Below, one piece after another: positions 52,365-61,395 of a stretch of 64,000 nt of DNA (its first letter is position 1; each line of letters opens with the position of its first letter). The notes below the pieces were generated by a model. That model was not told the origin of the DNA. It saw only the letters and a list, made by a program, of their open reading frames with translations, and ran no database searches. The stretch spans positions 186,001 to 250,000 of the forward strand of contig CAWHEI010000009.1 of the NCBI GenBank assembly GCA_963828415.1, read 5' to 3'. The stretch comes from Sva-07 sp963828415. GTDB taxonomy: Bacteria; Actinomycetota; Acidimicrobiia; Acidimicrobiales; Ilumatobacteraceae. The translations under genes and the position numbers were made by a program.

Positions 52365-54032
52365 TCAGCCCACGCCCGGGCGCCCCAGCCCGGCACGGAC
52401 AGCGGGAGGGATCCGATCGGCGCCGGCGAAGTACTCGGCGAGTCGGCGTTCGGCCTCTGACCCGAACAGGATCTCGGCGACCTCGGCGAGACCCGCAGAG
52501 TTCGCGATGTCGTCGTCGTGGACGACCAGGTCGATCTTCGACCGGCGCCGCATGAAGTCCTCGAGTCGCGTCACCATCTCGGTGCTCGCCGCAGCGTGGA
52601 GCTCGACGCGCAGGTAGTCGGCCGACCCCATGATGTCCTCGGCCATCTTGGGGTCTTCGCGGATGGCTTCGAGCATGGCGAACGCACGGCGCCCGTAGCG
52701 GCGCCACAACCGGTCGGTCAGCGGTTCGGTGTCGGCCTTGGTGCGGTAGCGGTCGAGCTGCATCAGCTTCGCTTGTCGGTAGAACTCGTCGCGGGTGGCG
52801 GCGGCGGGTTCTCCGTACCAGTTGTGCAGGTCGGGCTCGAGTGGCACCCCGAGTCCTTCGACCGCGGCGGCGATCTCCTCGCCGACGTTGATGCAGTCGG
52901 TGAGTTTGCCGCCGAACACCGTGACCACCGCACGGGTGCGGTCGGTCTCGATGGCGTGCTTCCGGCTGAGCTTGGTCCAGTCGACGTCGCTGTGGTCGCC
53001 GCTGCGGCGCTTCACGACGAGCGGTCGAACACCGCATCGCTCGGCGATGATGTCGCCGCGAGTGAGCGGCGCGGGGAGATCCATCCGAGCATTGATCTGA
53101 CCGAGCAGGAAGTCGATGTCGTCGTTGTCGACCTCCGTGAACGGCGTGTCGACGCGTGTGTCGGTGGTGCCGATCACCGATCGCCGCCCCATCGGGATCA
53201 CGTAGAACAACCGTTGGGAGTCGTCGAAGAACGCCAGCACCTTGTGGTGTTCGGTCGTCGTGAGGCGGGGGACGACGAGATGGATGCCCTTGGAGTACAC
53301 GATGCGGTGATCGGTCGTGAGGCCCCACTCCTGGTTGACCTCGTCGACGAACGGTCCTGCTGCATTGACGATCGTGCGCGCCGTGGTCGAGAACTCCTCG
53401 CCGGTGTCGACGTCTCGCAACTGCACGGTCCACTGCCCGCCCGAACGGACGGCCGACACCATCTCGACGTAGTTCGCCGCAGCGGCTCCCGCGTCGATCG
53501 CAGCTCGGACGAACGAGAACACGAAGCGGGCGTCGTTGTCGACGAGGATGCCGTCGTAGTACTCGATGCCGCCGAGGGCCTTCGAGGTGTTGATCGCTGG
53601 TTCCTCACGCTCGATGTGTTCCCTCGACAGCACCCGGGGGCGCTTCGTGCCGAACATCCCGATGATCCAGTAGCCCAACGAGCCGAGGCCGGCGAACCAC
53701 GGCCTGTACGGCGATGTTTCGTCGAGCGTTGCGTAGAACCCGATCTGCTTGATGTTGTCCCGGTACGCCTTCATCAGACGGTTCCGTGACCGGCACAGCT
53801 TCCAGACGAGCAGCAGTTCGTAGTTCTCGAGGTACTTGAACCCACCCCACACCAGGTTCGACGACGCCTGACTCGTGAAGTCCGCGAAATCGCCGCGGTC
53901 GATGATGGCGACCTGGGCGCCACGCCCGGCCAGCGATGCGGCCGCAACGGCACCGTTGATGCCGCCGCCGACCACCAAGGTGTCGAACGTTTCGGTCCGC
54001 AGCCGTTCGAGGTGCCGGTCGCGCAGGGTCAT
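52365..54032 (-). CDS. glpD: FAD-dependent glycerol-3-phosphate dehydrogenase
   Basis: Membrane-associated flavoenzyme of 555 residues that oxidises sn-glycerol 3-phosphate to dihydroxyacetone phosphate. The FAD motif LVVGGGINGAVAA, SSNLVWGGFKYLE, IVNAAGPFVDEVN and RPLVV followed by TVFGGKLTDC match GlpD. ATG 54032 overlaps the rhomboid stop by 4 bases; the frame extends further upstream but only as antisense. Together with GpsA it can interconvert the glycerol-3-phosphate pool in both directions. Confidence 0.93.
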   Translation of the reverse strand: MTLRDRHLERLRTETFDTLVVGGGINGAVAAASLAGRGAQVAIIDRGDFADFTSQASSNLVWGGFKYLENYELLLVWKLCRSRNRLMKAYRDNIKQIGFYATLDETSPYRPWFAGLGSLGYWIIGMFGTKRPRVLSREHIEREEPAINTSKALGGIEYYDGILVDNDARFVFSFVRAAIDAGAAAANYVEMVSAVRSGGQWTVQLRDVDTGEEFSTTARTIVNAAGPFVDEVNQEWGLTTDHRIVYSKGIHLVVPRLTTTEHHKVLAFFDDSQRLFYVIPMGRRSVIGTTDTRVDTPFTEVDNDDIDFLLGQINARMDLPAPLTRGDIIAERCGVRPLVVKRRSGDHSDVDWTKLSRKHAIETDRTRAVVTVFGGKLTDCINVGEEIAAAVEGLGVPLEPDLHNWYGEPAAATRDEFYRQAKLMQLDRYRTKADTEPLTDRLWRRYGRRAFAMLEAIREDPKMAEDIMGSADYLRVELHAAASTEMVTRLEDFMRRRSKIDLVVHDDDIANSAGLAEVAEILFGSEAERRLAEYFAGADRIPPAVRAGLGRPGVG

Positions 54033-54952
54033 GCGGCGTTCACGATCGCGATGACAGCCACCACGCAGCCGATGCCGACAGCGACCGGAGTCGCCCAGAC
54101 CGTCCACGCCGGCCCGCGGCGATATGCGGGTGCCAGCATGACGGCGCCGCAGACCGCCCCGGCGATCGCCCCACCGATGTGGCCGCCGATCGAGATGCCC
54201 GGGATGGCGAACGTGATGAAGAGGTTGAGGATCAACGCAGTACCGACCCCCGTGGTGAACGGGTTGACGCCTCGACGCCACAGGCCGACCGTGGCAGCGG
54301 CCAGCAGCCCGAAGACGGCACCCGAGGCGCCGGCCGTGATGCCGCCGCTGTCGAGCAGGACGACGCCGAGCGATCCGCCGAGCAACGACGCCATGTAGAG
54401 CAGCAGGTAGTTGATGCGCCCCATCGCCGGCTCGAGCATCGGGCCGAGGATGTACAGGAAGTACATGTTGAACCCGATGTGGAAGATGCCGAAGTGCAAG
54501 AAGCCGGACGTGACCAGCCGGTACCAGCCGTCGGGTTCGGTGATGTAGATGCCGCCATCGTCGCTCTGCCAGGCGATCGGCTGGACGAGGACGTCCTTGC
54601 TCAATCCGTACTTCAGGTGCACGTCGGTCACGCCGCCGCTGAGCGCGGCTGGTTCCCGGGTCACGACGAAGACGTACACGAAGATCGCGACGTTGATCGC
54701 GATCAACGACATCGTCACCAGCACCGGTTGACGCGCCGACCAGAACCGGGCGCGGGTGCGCGCATCCGGCCGGGCGGCCTTGACGCAGTCGGGGCAGTGG
54801 CTGCCGACCGTGGCCTGCACGAGACATGAATCGCACGCCGGCTTGCCGCATCGGGTGCAGCGCCGACCGGCAGGCCGTTCAGGATGGCGGTAGCAGGTGG
54901 TCGTGGTGCTCGTGCTGGTGCTCTCGGGTGGCGGTGGGGGCGGCAACGGCAC
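54029..54952 (-). CDS. Rhomboid-family intramembrane serine protease with N-terminal zinc finger
   Basis: Membrane protease of 307 residues. A Pro-rich start is followed by a B-box-like zinc finger (about 20-60; CYRHPERPAGRRC, CGKPACDSC, CPDC), then six or seven helices. The catalytic Ser is in GASGAVFG and the His in GGHIGG. GFNMYFLYILGPMLEPAMG is the conserved rhomboid helix with Asn. GTG 54952 is the start. This zinc-finger-rhomboid fusion is common in actinobacteria. Its stop overlaps glpD, which may be packing. Confidence 0.9.
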   Translation of the reverse strand: MPLPPPPPPESTSTSTTTTCYRHPERPAGRRCTRCGKPACDSCLVQATVGSHCPDCVKAARPDARTRARFWSARQPVLVTMSLIAINVAIFVYVFVVTREPAALSGGVTDVHLKYGLSKDVLVQPIAWQSDDGGIYITEPDGWYRLVTSGFLHFGIFHIGFNMYFLYILGPMLEPAMGRINYLLLYMASLLGGSLGVVLLDSGGITAGASGAVFGLLAAATVGLWRRGVNPFTTGVGTALILNLFITFAIPGISIGGHIGGAIAGAVCGAVMLAPAYRRGPAWTVWATPVAVGIGCVVAVIAIVNAA

Positions 54953-54993
54953 GAGATCAGGGTACCGAGTCGTCCCGGGGAGGTGACGGCGTG

Positions 54994-56778
54994 TCAGTAC
55001 CGGGCCATGGTTGGCAGTTCCGCCGCCGGGCCAGGGGCACCGAGGAGGTTGCCCTGCACGAGATCGCAGCCTGCCGATCGCAGACGTCGAAGCTGATCGG
55101 TGCCGCTCACCCGCTCGGCGACGACGCGCATACCCAGGGCGTGTGCCAACAGGACGATGGCGCGCACGATGCGCGTGTCGGCGTCGGTGGATCCCGACGG
55201 CAGCGCCAACGATCCATCGAGTTTCAGGAGGTCGGCGCCGACGTCGGTCAGCACGGACAGGGCGTTGGCGCCGGTGCCGAAGTTGTCGATCGCGATCTGG
55301 ATGCCCGACCGGCGCAGTGCCCTGACCGAGCGGTCGACGTCGGGGTTCTGGCCGAGCAGGGCGGTCTCTCGGGCCTCGAGCACGAGGCGGTGGTGGCCGA
55401 GGTCGTGCAGACGCAGCGTGGAGTGCACCAGGTTCACGAACGATGGGCTCGCCAGCTGGATGTGCGACACGTTGACGTGGACGGCGAAGTCGTCGCCGAC
55501 AACGCCATCCTCGATCCACCGTCGGGTCTCGATCAGGGCCCGTTCGAGTACGAACTCGCCCAACCTCGCGATGGCGCCGGACTCTTCGGCGACGCGCACG
55601 AAACTCATTGGCTCCATCGGGCCGTGCTCGGGGTGATGCCATCGTACGAGTGCCTCTGCACCAACCGCCCGCCGGGTGACGGCAGAGAACAGCGGTTGGA
55701 AGTCGACGGTCAACTGCTTGTCGGCGATCGCCCGCGAGAGTTCCGCGCCCAGCTCGGTTCGCTCTCGTGCCGCCGAGCGCATCTCGGGAGTGAACAGCAC
55801 GCAGCGTCGCCGGCCGGCCGCCTTCGCCTCGTACATCGCCGTGTCGGCATTGCCGATCATCATGTCGGCGGCGATCGAGTCGACCATCGCAAGCACCTCG
55901 TGGTCGCTCACGGCCACGCCGATACTGACCGAGAAGTGCAGATCGAGCTGGCGGATGCGCAGGCGCCCGGTCAGTGCGCGCTGCATGCGGTCCGCGAGTT
56001 CCAGCGCCGCGGCAACGTCGGGCACGTCGGAACACACCACGAGGAACTCGTCGCCACCGATGCGTGCCACTCGGTCGTCGGGCCGGACGCTGTCGGCGAG
56101 CCGTCGCGCAGTCGACAGCAGGAGTTGATCACCGACTGCATGTCCGAGCGCGTCGTTGATGTACTTGAGACGGTCGACGTCGATGAAGATCGCCACGACG
56201 TGACCGGGGCGCGAACGCTGCGCCGCGACGGCGGCCCCGAGGATCGCCATGATGCGTCGACGGTTGGCCAGACCGGTGAGGGAGTCGTGGGTGGCCAGAT
56301 GGCGAAGTCGTCCGGTCTCGTCTCGGGCTCGGGTGACGTCGTGGGCGATCAGGCCGACGAACCCGCCGCCGTCCAGTGTCTCGTCACGGCGCGCTGCGAC
56401 CGTGGCGCGAAACACCCTCGACGCGCCGGTGGCGTCGATGTGGTCGACGTCGCCCTGCCAGGTCCCGTCGTAGCCTCCGGCGACCAGCTGACGTGGCGCC
56501 TGGTCGAGCATCGAACGCAGCATCCCGTGGCCCGACTCCCCGGGCTGCAGCGATGCGGCCGAGTCGGCGCCGAGCAGGTGGAGTGCCGATTCGTTGGCGG
56601 CGCGGACGAGGCCGTCGAAGCCCAGGACGACAACGGAGGTCTCGTCGGCGTCGAGCAGCGCGGCGATTGCGTCATGCCACCCGCCAGGGGGCGGCGGATC
56701 GAACGCGTCACCATCGGAGCTCTCGGGTCGTTTGTCGTCGTTCGTCACGACCTGCTCCTCTCCGCTCGATCTCGTCAC
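54994..56778 (-). CDS. PAS-GGDEF-EAL protein (cyclic di-GMP turnover)
   Basis: Signalling protein of 594 residues without clear membrane segments. A PAS-like domain (about 40-150) is followed by GGDEF (about 160-320) and EAL (about 335-590). The GGDEF site is intact (RIGGDEFLV), with an RxxD inhibition site (RPDD) five residues before it, so cyclase activity with product feedback is likely. The EAL domain has the EAL motif (GAEALVRW) and Lys (LKLD). DDFGTG is DNFGTG and AEGVE is AERVS, so hydrolysis is doubtful. ATG 56778 begins 28 bases after the PEBP gene. Confidence 0.9.
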   Translation of the reverse strand: MTRSSGEEQVVTNDDKRPESSDGDAFDPPPPGGWHDAIAALLDADETSVVVLGFDGLVRAANESALHLLGADSAASLQPGESGHGMLRSMLDQAPRQLVAGGYDGTWQGDVDHIDATGASRVFRATVAARRDETLDGGGFVGLIAHDVTRARDETGRLRHLATHDSLTGLANRRRIMAILGAAVAAQRSRPGHVVAIFIDVDRLKYINDALGHAVGDQLLLSTARRLADSVRPDDRVARIGGDEFLVVCSDVPDVAAALELADRMQRALTGRLRIRQLDLHFSVSIGVAVSDHEVLAMVDSIAADMMIGNADTAMYEAKAAGRRRCVLFTPEMRSAARERTELGAELSRAIADKQLTVDFQPLFSAVTRRAVGAEALVRWHHPEHGPMEPMSFVRVAEESGAIARLGEFVLERALIETRRWIEDGVVGDDFAVHVNVSHIQLASPSFVNLVHSTLRLHDLGHHRLVLEARETALLGQNPDVDRSVRALRRSGIQIAIDNFGTGANALSVLTDVGADLLKLDGSLALPSGSTDADTRIVRAIVLLAHALGMRVVAERVSGTDQLRRLRSAGCDLVQGNLLGAPGPAAELPTMARY

Positions 56779-56806
56779 TCGGGCGACGTCGTCTCGAGGA
56801 CGACAT

Positions 56807-57469
56807 TCACCGCTGAGAGAACCCGGTCACGTCCATGGACGCGACCGCGACCGTGGCAATGACGTCCAGGAATTCGGTTGCACCATCTCCATCGGCAAGT
56901 TCGATCTGTTGGTTGAGCGCATAGGCGGTGAGTCGGTAGAGGTGTGGTTCGTCTCCCGGTGGGGGACACGGCCCGCCGTAGCCCACGTCGCCGAAGAAGT
57001 TGAGCGCTTGCACGGCCCCGGGCGGGACGTCGCCTTCGACCAACGCGATCTCGGCAGGGTCGAGGCCGGCGATGACCCAGTGCACGAATGGCTGGCCCTC
57101 GCTCACCGCAGAGTCGTCGACGAGAGCGATCGCGATCTCGACGGTGCCGGCAGGAACGGCTCCCCAGCTGAGTGCGGGCGCAACGTTGGCGCCGTCGCAG
57201 GTGTACCGAGGATCGATGTCGCCGCCATCGAGCCACGGTGCGGCGAGGTTGAACGGTTCGGCACCGGCGGCGAGTTCGGGTCCGGCGCCGCCGGTCGGAT
57301 CGACGATGAGGCCGTTGTCGAATTCGTCGGGGACCGTTGTTGCGACGGTCTGGCTCGGGTAGTCGGCGGGATCGTAGGGCTTGAGCTGCTTGCCATCGCC
57401 GTTGTCGCATCCTGCGAGGACGAGGGCGCCGAGCGCAGCGATGCAGATCATGGCAGTCCGTCGGGTCAC
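56807..57469 (-). CDS. PEBP/YbhB-family lipoprotein
   Basis: Phosphatidylethanolamine-binding-protein-like fold, 220 residues, exported as a lipoprotein (lipobox LAGC at about 19-22). The ligand-pocket motifs DPRYTCDGANVAPALSW, FVHWVIAGLDP and GYGGPCPPPGDEPHLYRLTAYAL (split as YGGPCPP and PHLYRLT) match the YbhB/YbcL group. GTG 57469 gives a basic n-region. The function of bacterial PEBPs is mostly unknown. It is divergent from the amidase gene and upstream of the GGDEF-EAL gene. Confidence 0.88.
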   Translation of the reverse strand: MTRRTAMICIAALGALVLAGCDNGDGKQLKPYDPADYPSQTVATTVPDEFDNGLIVDPTGGAGPELAAGAEPFNLAAPWLDGGDIDPRYTCDGANVAPALSWGAVPAGTVEIAIALVDDSAVSEGQPFVHWVIAGLDPAEIALVEGDVPPGAVQALNFFGDVGYGGPCPPPGDEPHLYRLTAYALNQQIELADGDGATEFLDVIATVAVASMDVTGFSQR

Positions 57470-57542
57470 CCGCCGGAGGCTACGTGCTGGTGCGGCGTCG
57501 ACCGACTCACCACCGTGATCGGGCACCGATAGCCTGCCCCGG

Positions 57543-58455
57543 GTGACCGAACGCCTCTCGTTGCTCACCGTGCACGCCCACCCCGACGACGAAGCATCGA
57601 AGGGTGCACCGACGGTCGCGAGATACCACGACCAGGGTGTCCACACCGTGCTGGTCTGCTGCACGGGCGGCGAGGAGGGTGACCTCCAGAACCCGTCGCT
57701 GCGCGAACCCGGACAGCCGTTCCACGGGCTGACGCCCGAGGAGGAGAAGGTGCTGCGTCGCCTCGATGCGGGCGCCCGAGCTGGCCGCCTCCGCTGAGAT
57801 CATCGGCTTCGACGTCGTCGAGATGCTCGGCTACCGCGACTCGGGCATGGCCGAGACCGAGCCGAACAACCATCCCGACTGCTTCCACCAGGCCGACATC
57901 GACGAGGCCACCGGCCGGCTCGTGGCGATCATTCGTCGCGAGCGCCCGCAGGTGATCATCACCTACGGCGACGACCAGCGCGGCTACCCGCACCCGGATC
58001 ATCTGCGGGTGCACGACATCTCGGTGCTCGCCTTCGAGCGTGCGGGCGATCCCGACTGGTACCCGGAAGCGGGCGAACCGTTCGCGCCGTCGAAGCTCTA
58101 CTACTCGGTGTGGTCCAAGGCTCGGATCCTGGCGATCCACGAACTGCTGCTGCGTGTCAAGGGCGAGTCGCCGTTCGAGAAGGACTGGCTCGACCGGCCG
58201 TCGCAGGATCATCGCATCACGACGCGCATCGACATCGCCGGCTACGGCCACGTGCGGCGCGGAGCGCTGCGCGCCCACGCAACGCAGATCGACCCGTCAG
58301 CGGCGTTCTGGGGATTCGACGTCGACGAGGACGAGTTCACCGCCGCGTACCCGTGGGAGGACTGGATCCTCGCCCGATCGCTGGTGGGGTCGATCCCCGC
58401 CGATGATGGCGAACGCGACCTGTTCGCCGGTGTCAGCGAGCGGGTGTCGCCATGA
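57543..58455 (+). pseudogene. mca: Mycothiol S-conjugate amidase-like gene, interrupted by a +1 frameshift
   Basis: PIG-L family zinc amidase, closest to Mca, which cleaves mycothiol adducts during detoxification. The first frame (57543-57797) has VHAHPDDEASKGAP and CCTGGEEGD. The second frame (usable from before 57766 to 58455) has GYRDSGM, ITYGDDQRGYPHPDHLRVH and KLYYSVW. Removing one G from the GCGGGCG at about 57757-57763 gives a continuous protein of about 303 residues, near family size. Either the gene is inactivated or a base was over-called. GTG start; overlaps the next gene by 4 bases. Confidence 0.8.
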
Positions 58456-58688
58456 GCGTGCAATACCGGGTGGTCGTCGCCAAGAAGGACGAACGTGTCG
58501 ATGGCCCCGACGACGCCGATGTCGTCGTGACCGTGCCGCTCGTCGACGCCGCCGCTGCCGACTTCGACCCGACGGTGGCCTACATGCGTGGTGTGCTCAA
58601 GGCGTCAGGCCACACCGGCGTGGTGCTCGACGTGTTGAAGTCCGGCGCCGCCGCCACGGCCATCGCCGCGCTCGTCGCGCAACCCTGA
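58452..58688 (+). CDS. Small SCP2-like protein
   Basis: Protein of 78 residues starting with ATGA overlap inside the mca stop. The order of elements, YRVVVAKKDERV, then DADVVVTVPLVDAAAAD, then DPTVAYMRGVLKASG, resembles the second half of SCP2 sterol-carrier domains, where DPxxAxMxGxLKxxG is typical. At this length only part of the fold is present. It may bind a hydrophobic ligand or serve as a partner of Mca. Recognition is tentative. Confidence 0.6.
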   Translation: MSVQYRVVVAKKDERVDGPDDADVVVTVPLVDAAAADFDPTVAYMRGVLKASGHTGVVLDVLKSGAAATAIAALVAQP

Positions 58689-58692
58689 CGCC

Positions 58693-59529
58693 TCAACCCT
58701 GACGCATGGCGTCGCGCAGGGCTCGGTAGCCGATGAGCGTGGCGCCGCTGGCGTCGAGCCGCTCGCGCAGGTCGTCGCTGGTCACGAGGTCGAGGTCGTC
58801 GATCCAGCCCTGGGTGTGTTCGCCGAGCGCTCGCACCTCGGGGGTGTCGATCGCCGGCTGCACGTGGATCTCGGTGACGCCGGGAGCGAGTGAGTCGATC
58901 GCGGCGTGGACACGTTCGGCGCTGCCGGCGCGCCAGTCGTGGTCGAAGTGGTCGGGGAACACGATGCCCTCGTCGGCCGCCAGGCGCCGGAACGGGAATC
59001 CCGCTTGCTCCGCGCTGATGGTCGACGGCAGCCGGATCGGGAGTGCGAACTCGACGGCCAGTTCGAGATAGACGTCGAAGAACTCGGGTCGCAACGTGAT
59101 CGCGGTGAGGTGCGGTGCCAGGTGCGTCACGTCGAGGCCCCATGCGAGCGCTCGTTCGATCTGCGCTCGCAACTCGCGCAGCACTTCGGTGTGATCGGCG
59201 TGTTCCCACAGGTCTTCGAGCGTGCGGGGGAAGCCACCTTCGCCCGACTGCAGCGACGGTGCGTGGGTGATCGGCCCCCAGCGATAGCACTCGTGTTCGG
59301 CGTTGAGGGTGAGGTGCACACCGAGATCGTCGGTCGGCAGCGACAGCTTGGCGGCGTAGCCGGCCCACGGCGCTGGGACCATCAACGACGCACACGTGGC
59401 GGCGCCGTCGCGGATCGCTCGAAACACTCCGACATTTGCCGCGTGGCACGATCCGAGGTCGTCGCACGACAGGATCACCAGGCGATCGTCGGGGGAGTGG
59501 CCGAGGCGTTCGGCAAGCGTGGTCTCCAC
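58693..59529 (-). CDS. ChbG/HpnK (YdjC-like) carbohydrate deacetylase
   Basis: Deacetylase-type TIM barrel of 278 residues. The catalytic and metal residues appear as ILSCDDLGSCHAAN (Asp-Asp), DLGVHLTLN (His) and VTHLAPHLTA (His pair). Members remove acetyl groups from chito-oligosaccharides or modify hopanoid sugars; the substrate here is unknown. GTG 59529 gives family length, while the open frame upstream is antisense to the nuclease gene. It converges on the SCP2-like gene with a 4-base gap. Confidence 0.85.
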   Translation of the reverse strand: METTLAERLGHSPDDRLVILSCDDLGSCHAANVGVFRAIRDGAATCASLMVPAPWAGYAAKLSLPTDDLGVHLTLNAEHECYRWGPITHAPSLQSGEGGFPRTLEDLWEHADHTEVLRELRAQIERALAWGLDVTHLAPHLTAITLRPEFFDVYLELAVEFALPIRLPSTISAEQAGFPFRRLAADEGIVFPDHFDHDWRAGSAERVHAAIDSLAPGVTEIHVQPAIDTPEVRALGEHTQGWIDDLDLVTSDDLRERLDASGATLIGYRALRDAMRQG

Positions 59530-59558
59530 CGCAGCGACGCTACCGGAGCGGTGCTGGC

Positions 59559-60062
59559 TCACGACGAACAGGCCGCCCACAGCCCGAGGTCGCTGCGCTC
59601 GGCGCGGCGGGCTGCGTTGGCGAAGTCTCGGGCGAACGTGCTGTTCGGTTCGATCGTGAGCGGCCGGGCGAAGCCCCGTTCGACGATCTCCAGGTTGACG
59701 AACGTCGTGGGGGCACCGTCGCCGTCGAGGAGGTGGACGTAGCCGAGCAGCCGTCCGTAATCGTCGCGGCCGACGATGTCGCGCTCGATCAGCACGTCGG
59801 TGCCCACCGGGAGGAGGCTCGCACTGAACGCACTCGCTTCGGGGCCGTAGCACTCGATCGGGCTGTTCGGCTTCTTCGTCTCGGGGGTGTCGATGCCGAT
59901 CAGGCGAACTCGTTCCGCGCGGCCGCCGATCTCGACGTCGATCGTGTCGCCGTCGACGACATGCGTGACGGTGGCGTGCCCATCAGCAGACGGAGCCGTA
60001 CCGCTGGTGCATGCGGCGACGCCGAACACACACGCACAGACAACGGTCTCAGCGAAGCGCAC
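59559..60062 (-). CDS. Staphylococcal-nuclease-like lipoprotein (thermonuclease fold)
   Basis: Exported nuclease of 167 residues with lipobox VAAC (Cys18). The SNase OB-fold begins VTHVVDGDTIDVEIGG. The active site Arg and Asp are in RVRLIGIDTPE, the second Arg in DDYGRLLGYVHL, and the Glu usually lies in this GIDTPE region. Such nucleases degrade extracellular DNA or RNA for phosphate and carbon. A member of the dispersed palindrome family lies upstream, between this gene and the thiolase gene. Confidence 0.88.
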   Translation of the reverse strand: MRFAETVVCACVFGVAACTSGTAPSADGHATVTHVVDGDTIDVEIGGRAERVRLIGIDTPETKKPNSPIECYGPEASAFSASLLPVGTDVLIERDIVGRDDYGRLLGYVHLLDGDGAPTTFVNLEIVERGFARPLTIEPNSTFARDFANAARRAERSDLGLWAACSS

Positions 60063-60105
60063 GCGTGCGTTCTACCGCCCGGACGCGTCGCGACACTCGA
60101 CACCA

Positions 60106-60157
60106 CGTTTGCGTTGCGGTTCGGGTGGCCCGCCCCACCGAAACCGCAACGCAAACG
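60106..60157. terminator. Dispersed palindrome family, copy 3
   Basis: Twenty-three-base arms (60106-60128 and 60135-60157) with a 16-bp perfect outer stem, a two-base mismatch and a 5-bp inner stem. It starts 7 bases past the thiolase stop on the minus strand. Compared with copy 1, two stem pairs (A-T and T-A) are replaced by G-C pairs in both arms. Confidence 0.82.
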
Positions 60158-60164
60158 GCTGTTT

Positions 60165-61349
60165 TCAGAGGCGTTCGATGATGGTGCCGGTGCCGAGGCC
60201 GCCGCCGCAGCACATCGAGATGAGGGCGTAGCGGCCGCCGGTGCGCTCGAGTTCGTAGAGCGCCTTGGTCATCAGGAACGCACCGGTGGCGCCGAGCGGG
60301 TGGCCGAGGGCGATTGCCCCGCCGTTCGGATTGGTCTTGGCGAGGTCGGCGCCGACCTCCTTGGCCCAGGCGAGCACCACCGAGGCGAACGCTTCGTTGA
60401 TCTCGAACACGTCGATGTCGTCGATCGACAGCCCGGTGCGCTTCAACAGGTGTTGCGTGGCGTCCATCGGGCCCGTCAGCATCAGCACCGGGTCGGTGCC
60501 GACCAGACACGTGTCGACGACACGCGCCCGCGCCTTCAGGCCGAGTTCGGCGGCCTTGGCCTCGCTGGCCAGCAGTACCGCCGCGGACCCGTCGGAGATC
60601 TGCGAGGAGTTGCCGGCCGTGTGAACGCCGTTCTCGCGGGCGACCGGCTTGAGCGAGGCGAGCTTCTCGAGCGTGGTCTCACGCAGGCCCTCGTCGCGTG
60701 CGACGGTGTGCATCGTGCCGGTCGGGTTGCCGTCCTCGTCGAGGTCGGGTGCCTCGATCGTGATGTACTGGCCCGAGAAGCGGTCCTCGGCCCAGGCCTG
60801 CGCAGCGCGCTGCTGGGAGGCGAATCCGAAGGCGTCGGTGTCGTCGCGGGTGATGCCCCACTTGTCGGCGATGCGCTCGGCTCCCTCGAACTGGGAGGTC
60901 ATCTCGTACTGCTCGAAGTACGTCTTCGGAATCGGCACGCCGAGGCCCAGCGCCTTGTTGCCCGACGCGCCGATCGGCACCCGGCTCATCGCCTCGACAC
61001 CACATGCGAGCGCCATGTCGACCGCGCCGGAGCCGACGAGCGACGTGGCGAGGTTGGTGGCCTGCTGACTCGACCCGCACTGCGTGTCGACTGTGGTGTT
61101 GGCAACGCTCAGTGGCAGACCCGCCGACAGCCACGCTGTGCGGCCGATGTTGAATGCCTGCTCGCCGACCTGGCTGACACATCCGGTGACGACCTGGCCG
61201 ACCTCGGTGGGCTCGACGCCGTTGCGGTCGATGATCGCCCGCTGCACACGGGCGAGGGTCTCGGCGGGATGGAGGGTGGACAGGCCACCGTTGCGCTTGC
61301 CGATCGGGGTCCGGACGGCATCGACGATCACGACATCTGAGTTGCTCAT
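60165..61349 (-). CDS. Acetyl-CoA acetyltransferase / 3-ketoacyl-CoA thiolase
   Basis: Thiolase of 394 residues. The nucleophile Cys is in DTQCGSSQQA, the His in ALGHPLGATGAFL and the second Cys in SMCCGGGLGTG. EINEAFASVVLAW is also typical. It cleaves 3-ketoacyl-CoA in beta-oxidation or makes acetoacetyl-CoA. The Gln-rich CGSSQQA active site resembles steroid side-chain thiolases (FadA5-like), which is a hint only. It may work with the acyl-CoA synthetase and thioesterase elsewhere in the window. Confidence 0.93.
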   Translation of the reverse strand: MSNSDVVIVDAVRTPIGKRNGGLSTLHPAETLARVQRAIIDRNGVEPTEVGQVVTGCVSQVGEQAFNIGRTAWLSAGLPLSVANTTVDTQCGSSQQATNLATSLVGSGAVDMALACGVEAMSRVPIGASGNKALGLGVPIPKTYFEQYEMTSQFEGAERIADKWGITRDDTDAFGFASQQRAAQAWAEDRFSGQYITIEAPDLDEDGNPTGTMHTVARDEGLRETTLEKLASLKPVARENGVHTAGNSSQISDGSAAVLLASEAKAAELGLKARARVVDTCLVGTDPVLMLTGPMDATQHLLKRTGLSIDDIDVFEINEAFASVVLAWAKEVGADLAKTNPNGGAIALGHPLGATGAFLMTKALYELERTGGRYALISMCCGGGLGTGTIIERL

Positions 61350-61395
61350 GTCGGCGACTGTAGATCCCGAGGCCGGTGGAAGTTGAGGCCGACGC

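Noticed and set aside
59436..61340. 634-residue plus-strand open frame across the nuclease and thiolase genes
   Set aside because: It is antisense to two clearly recognised genes and has the Arg/Glu-rich composition of shadow frames in GC-rich DNA.
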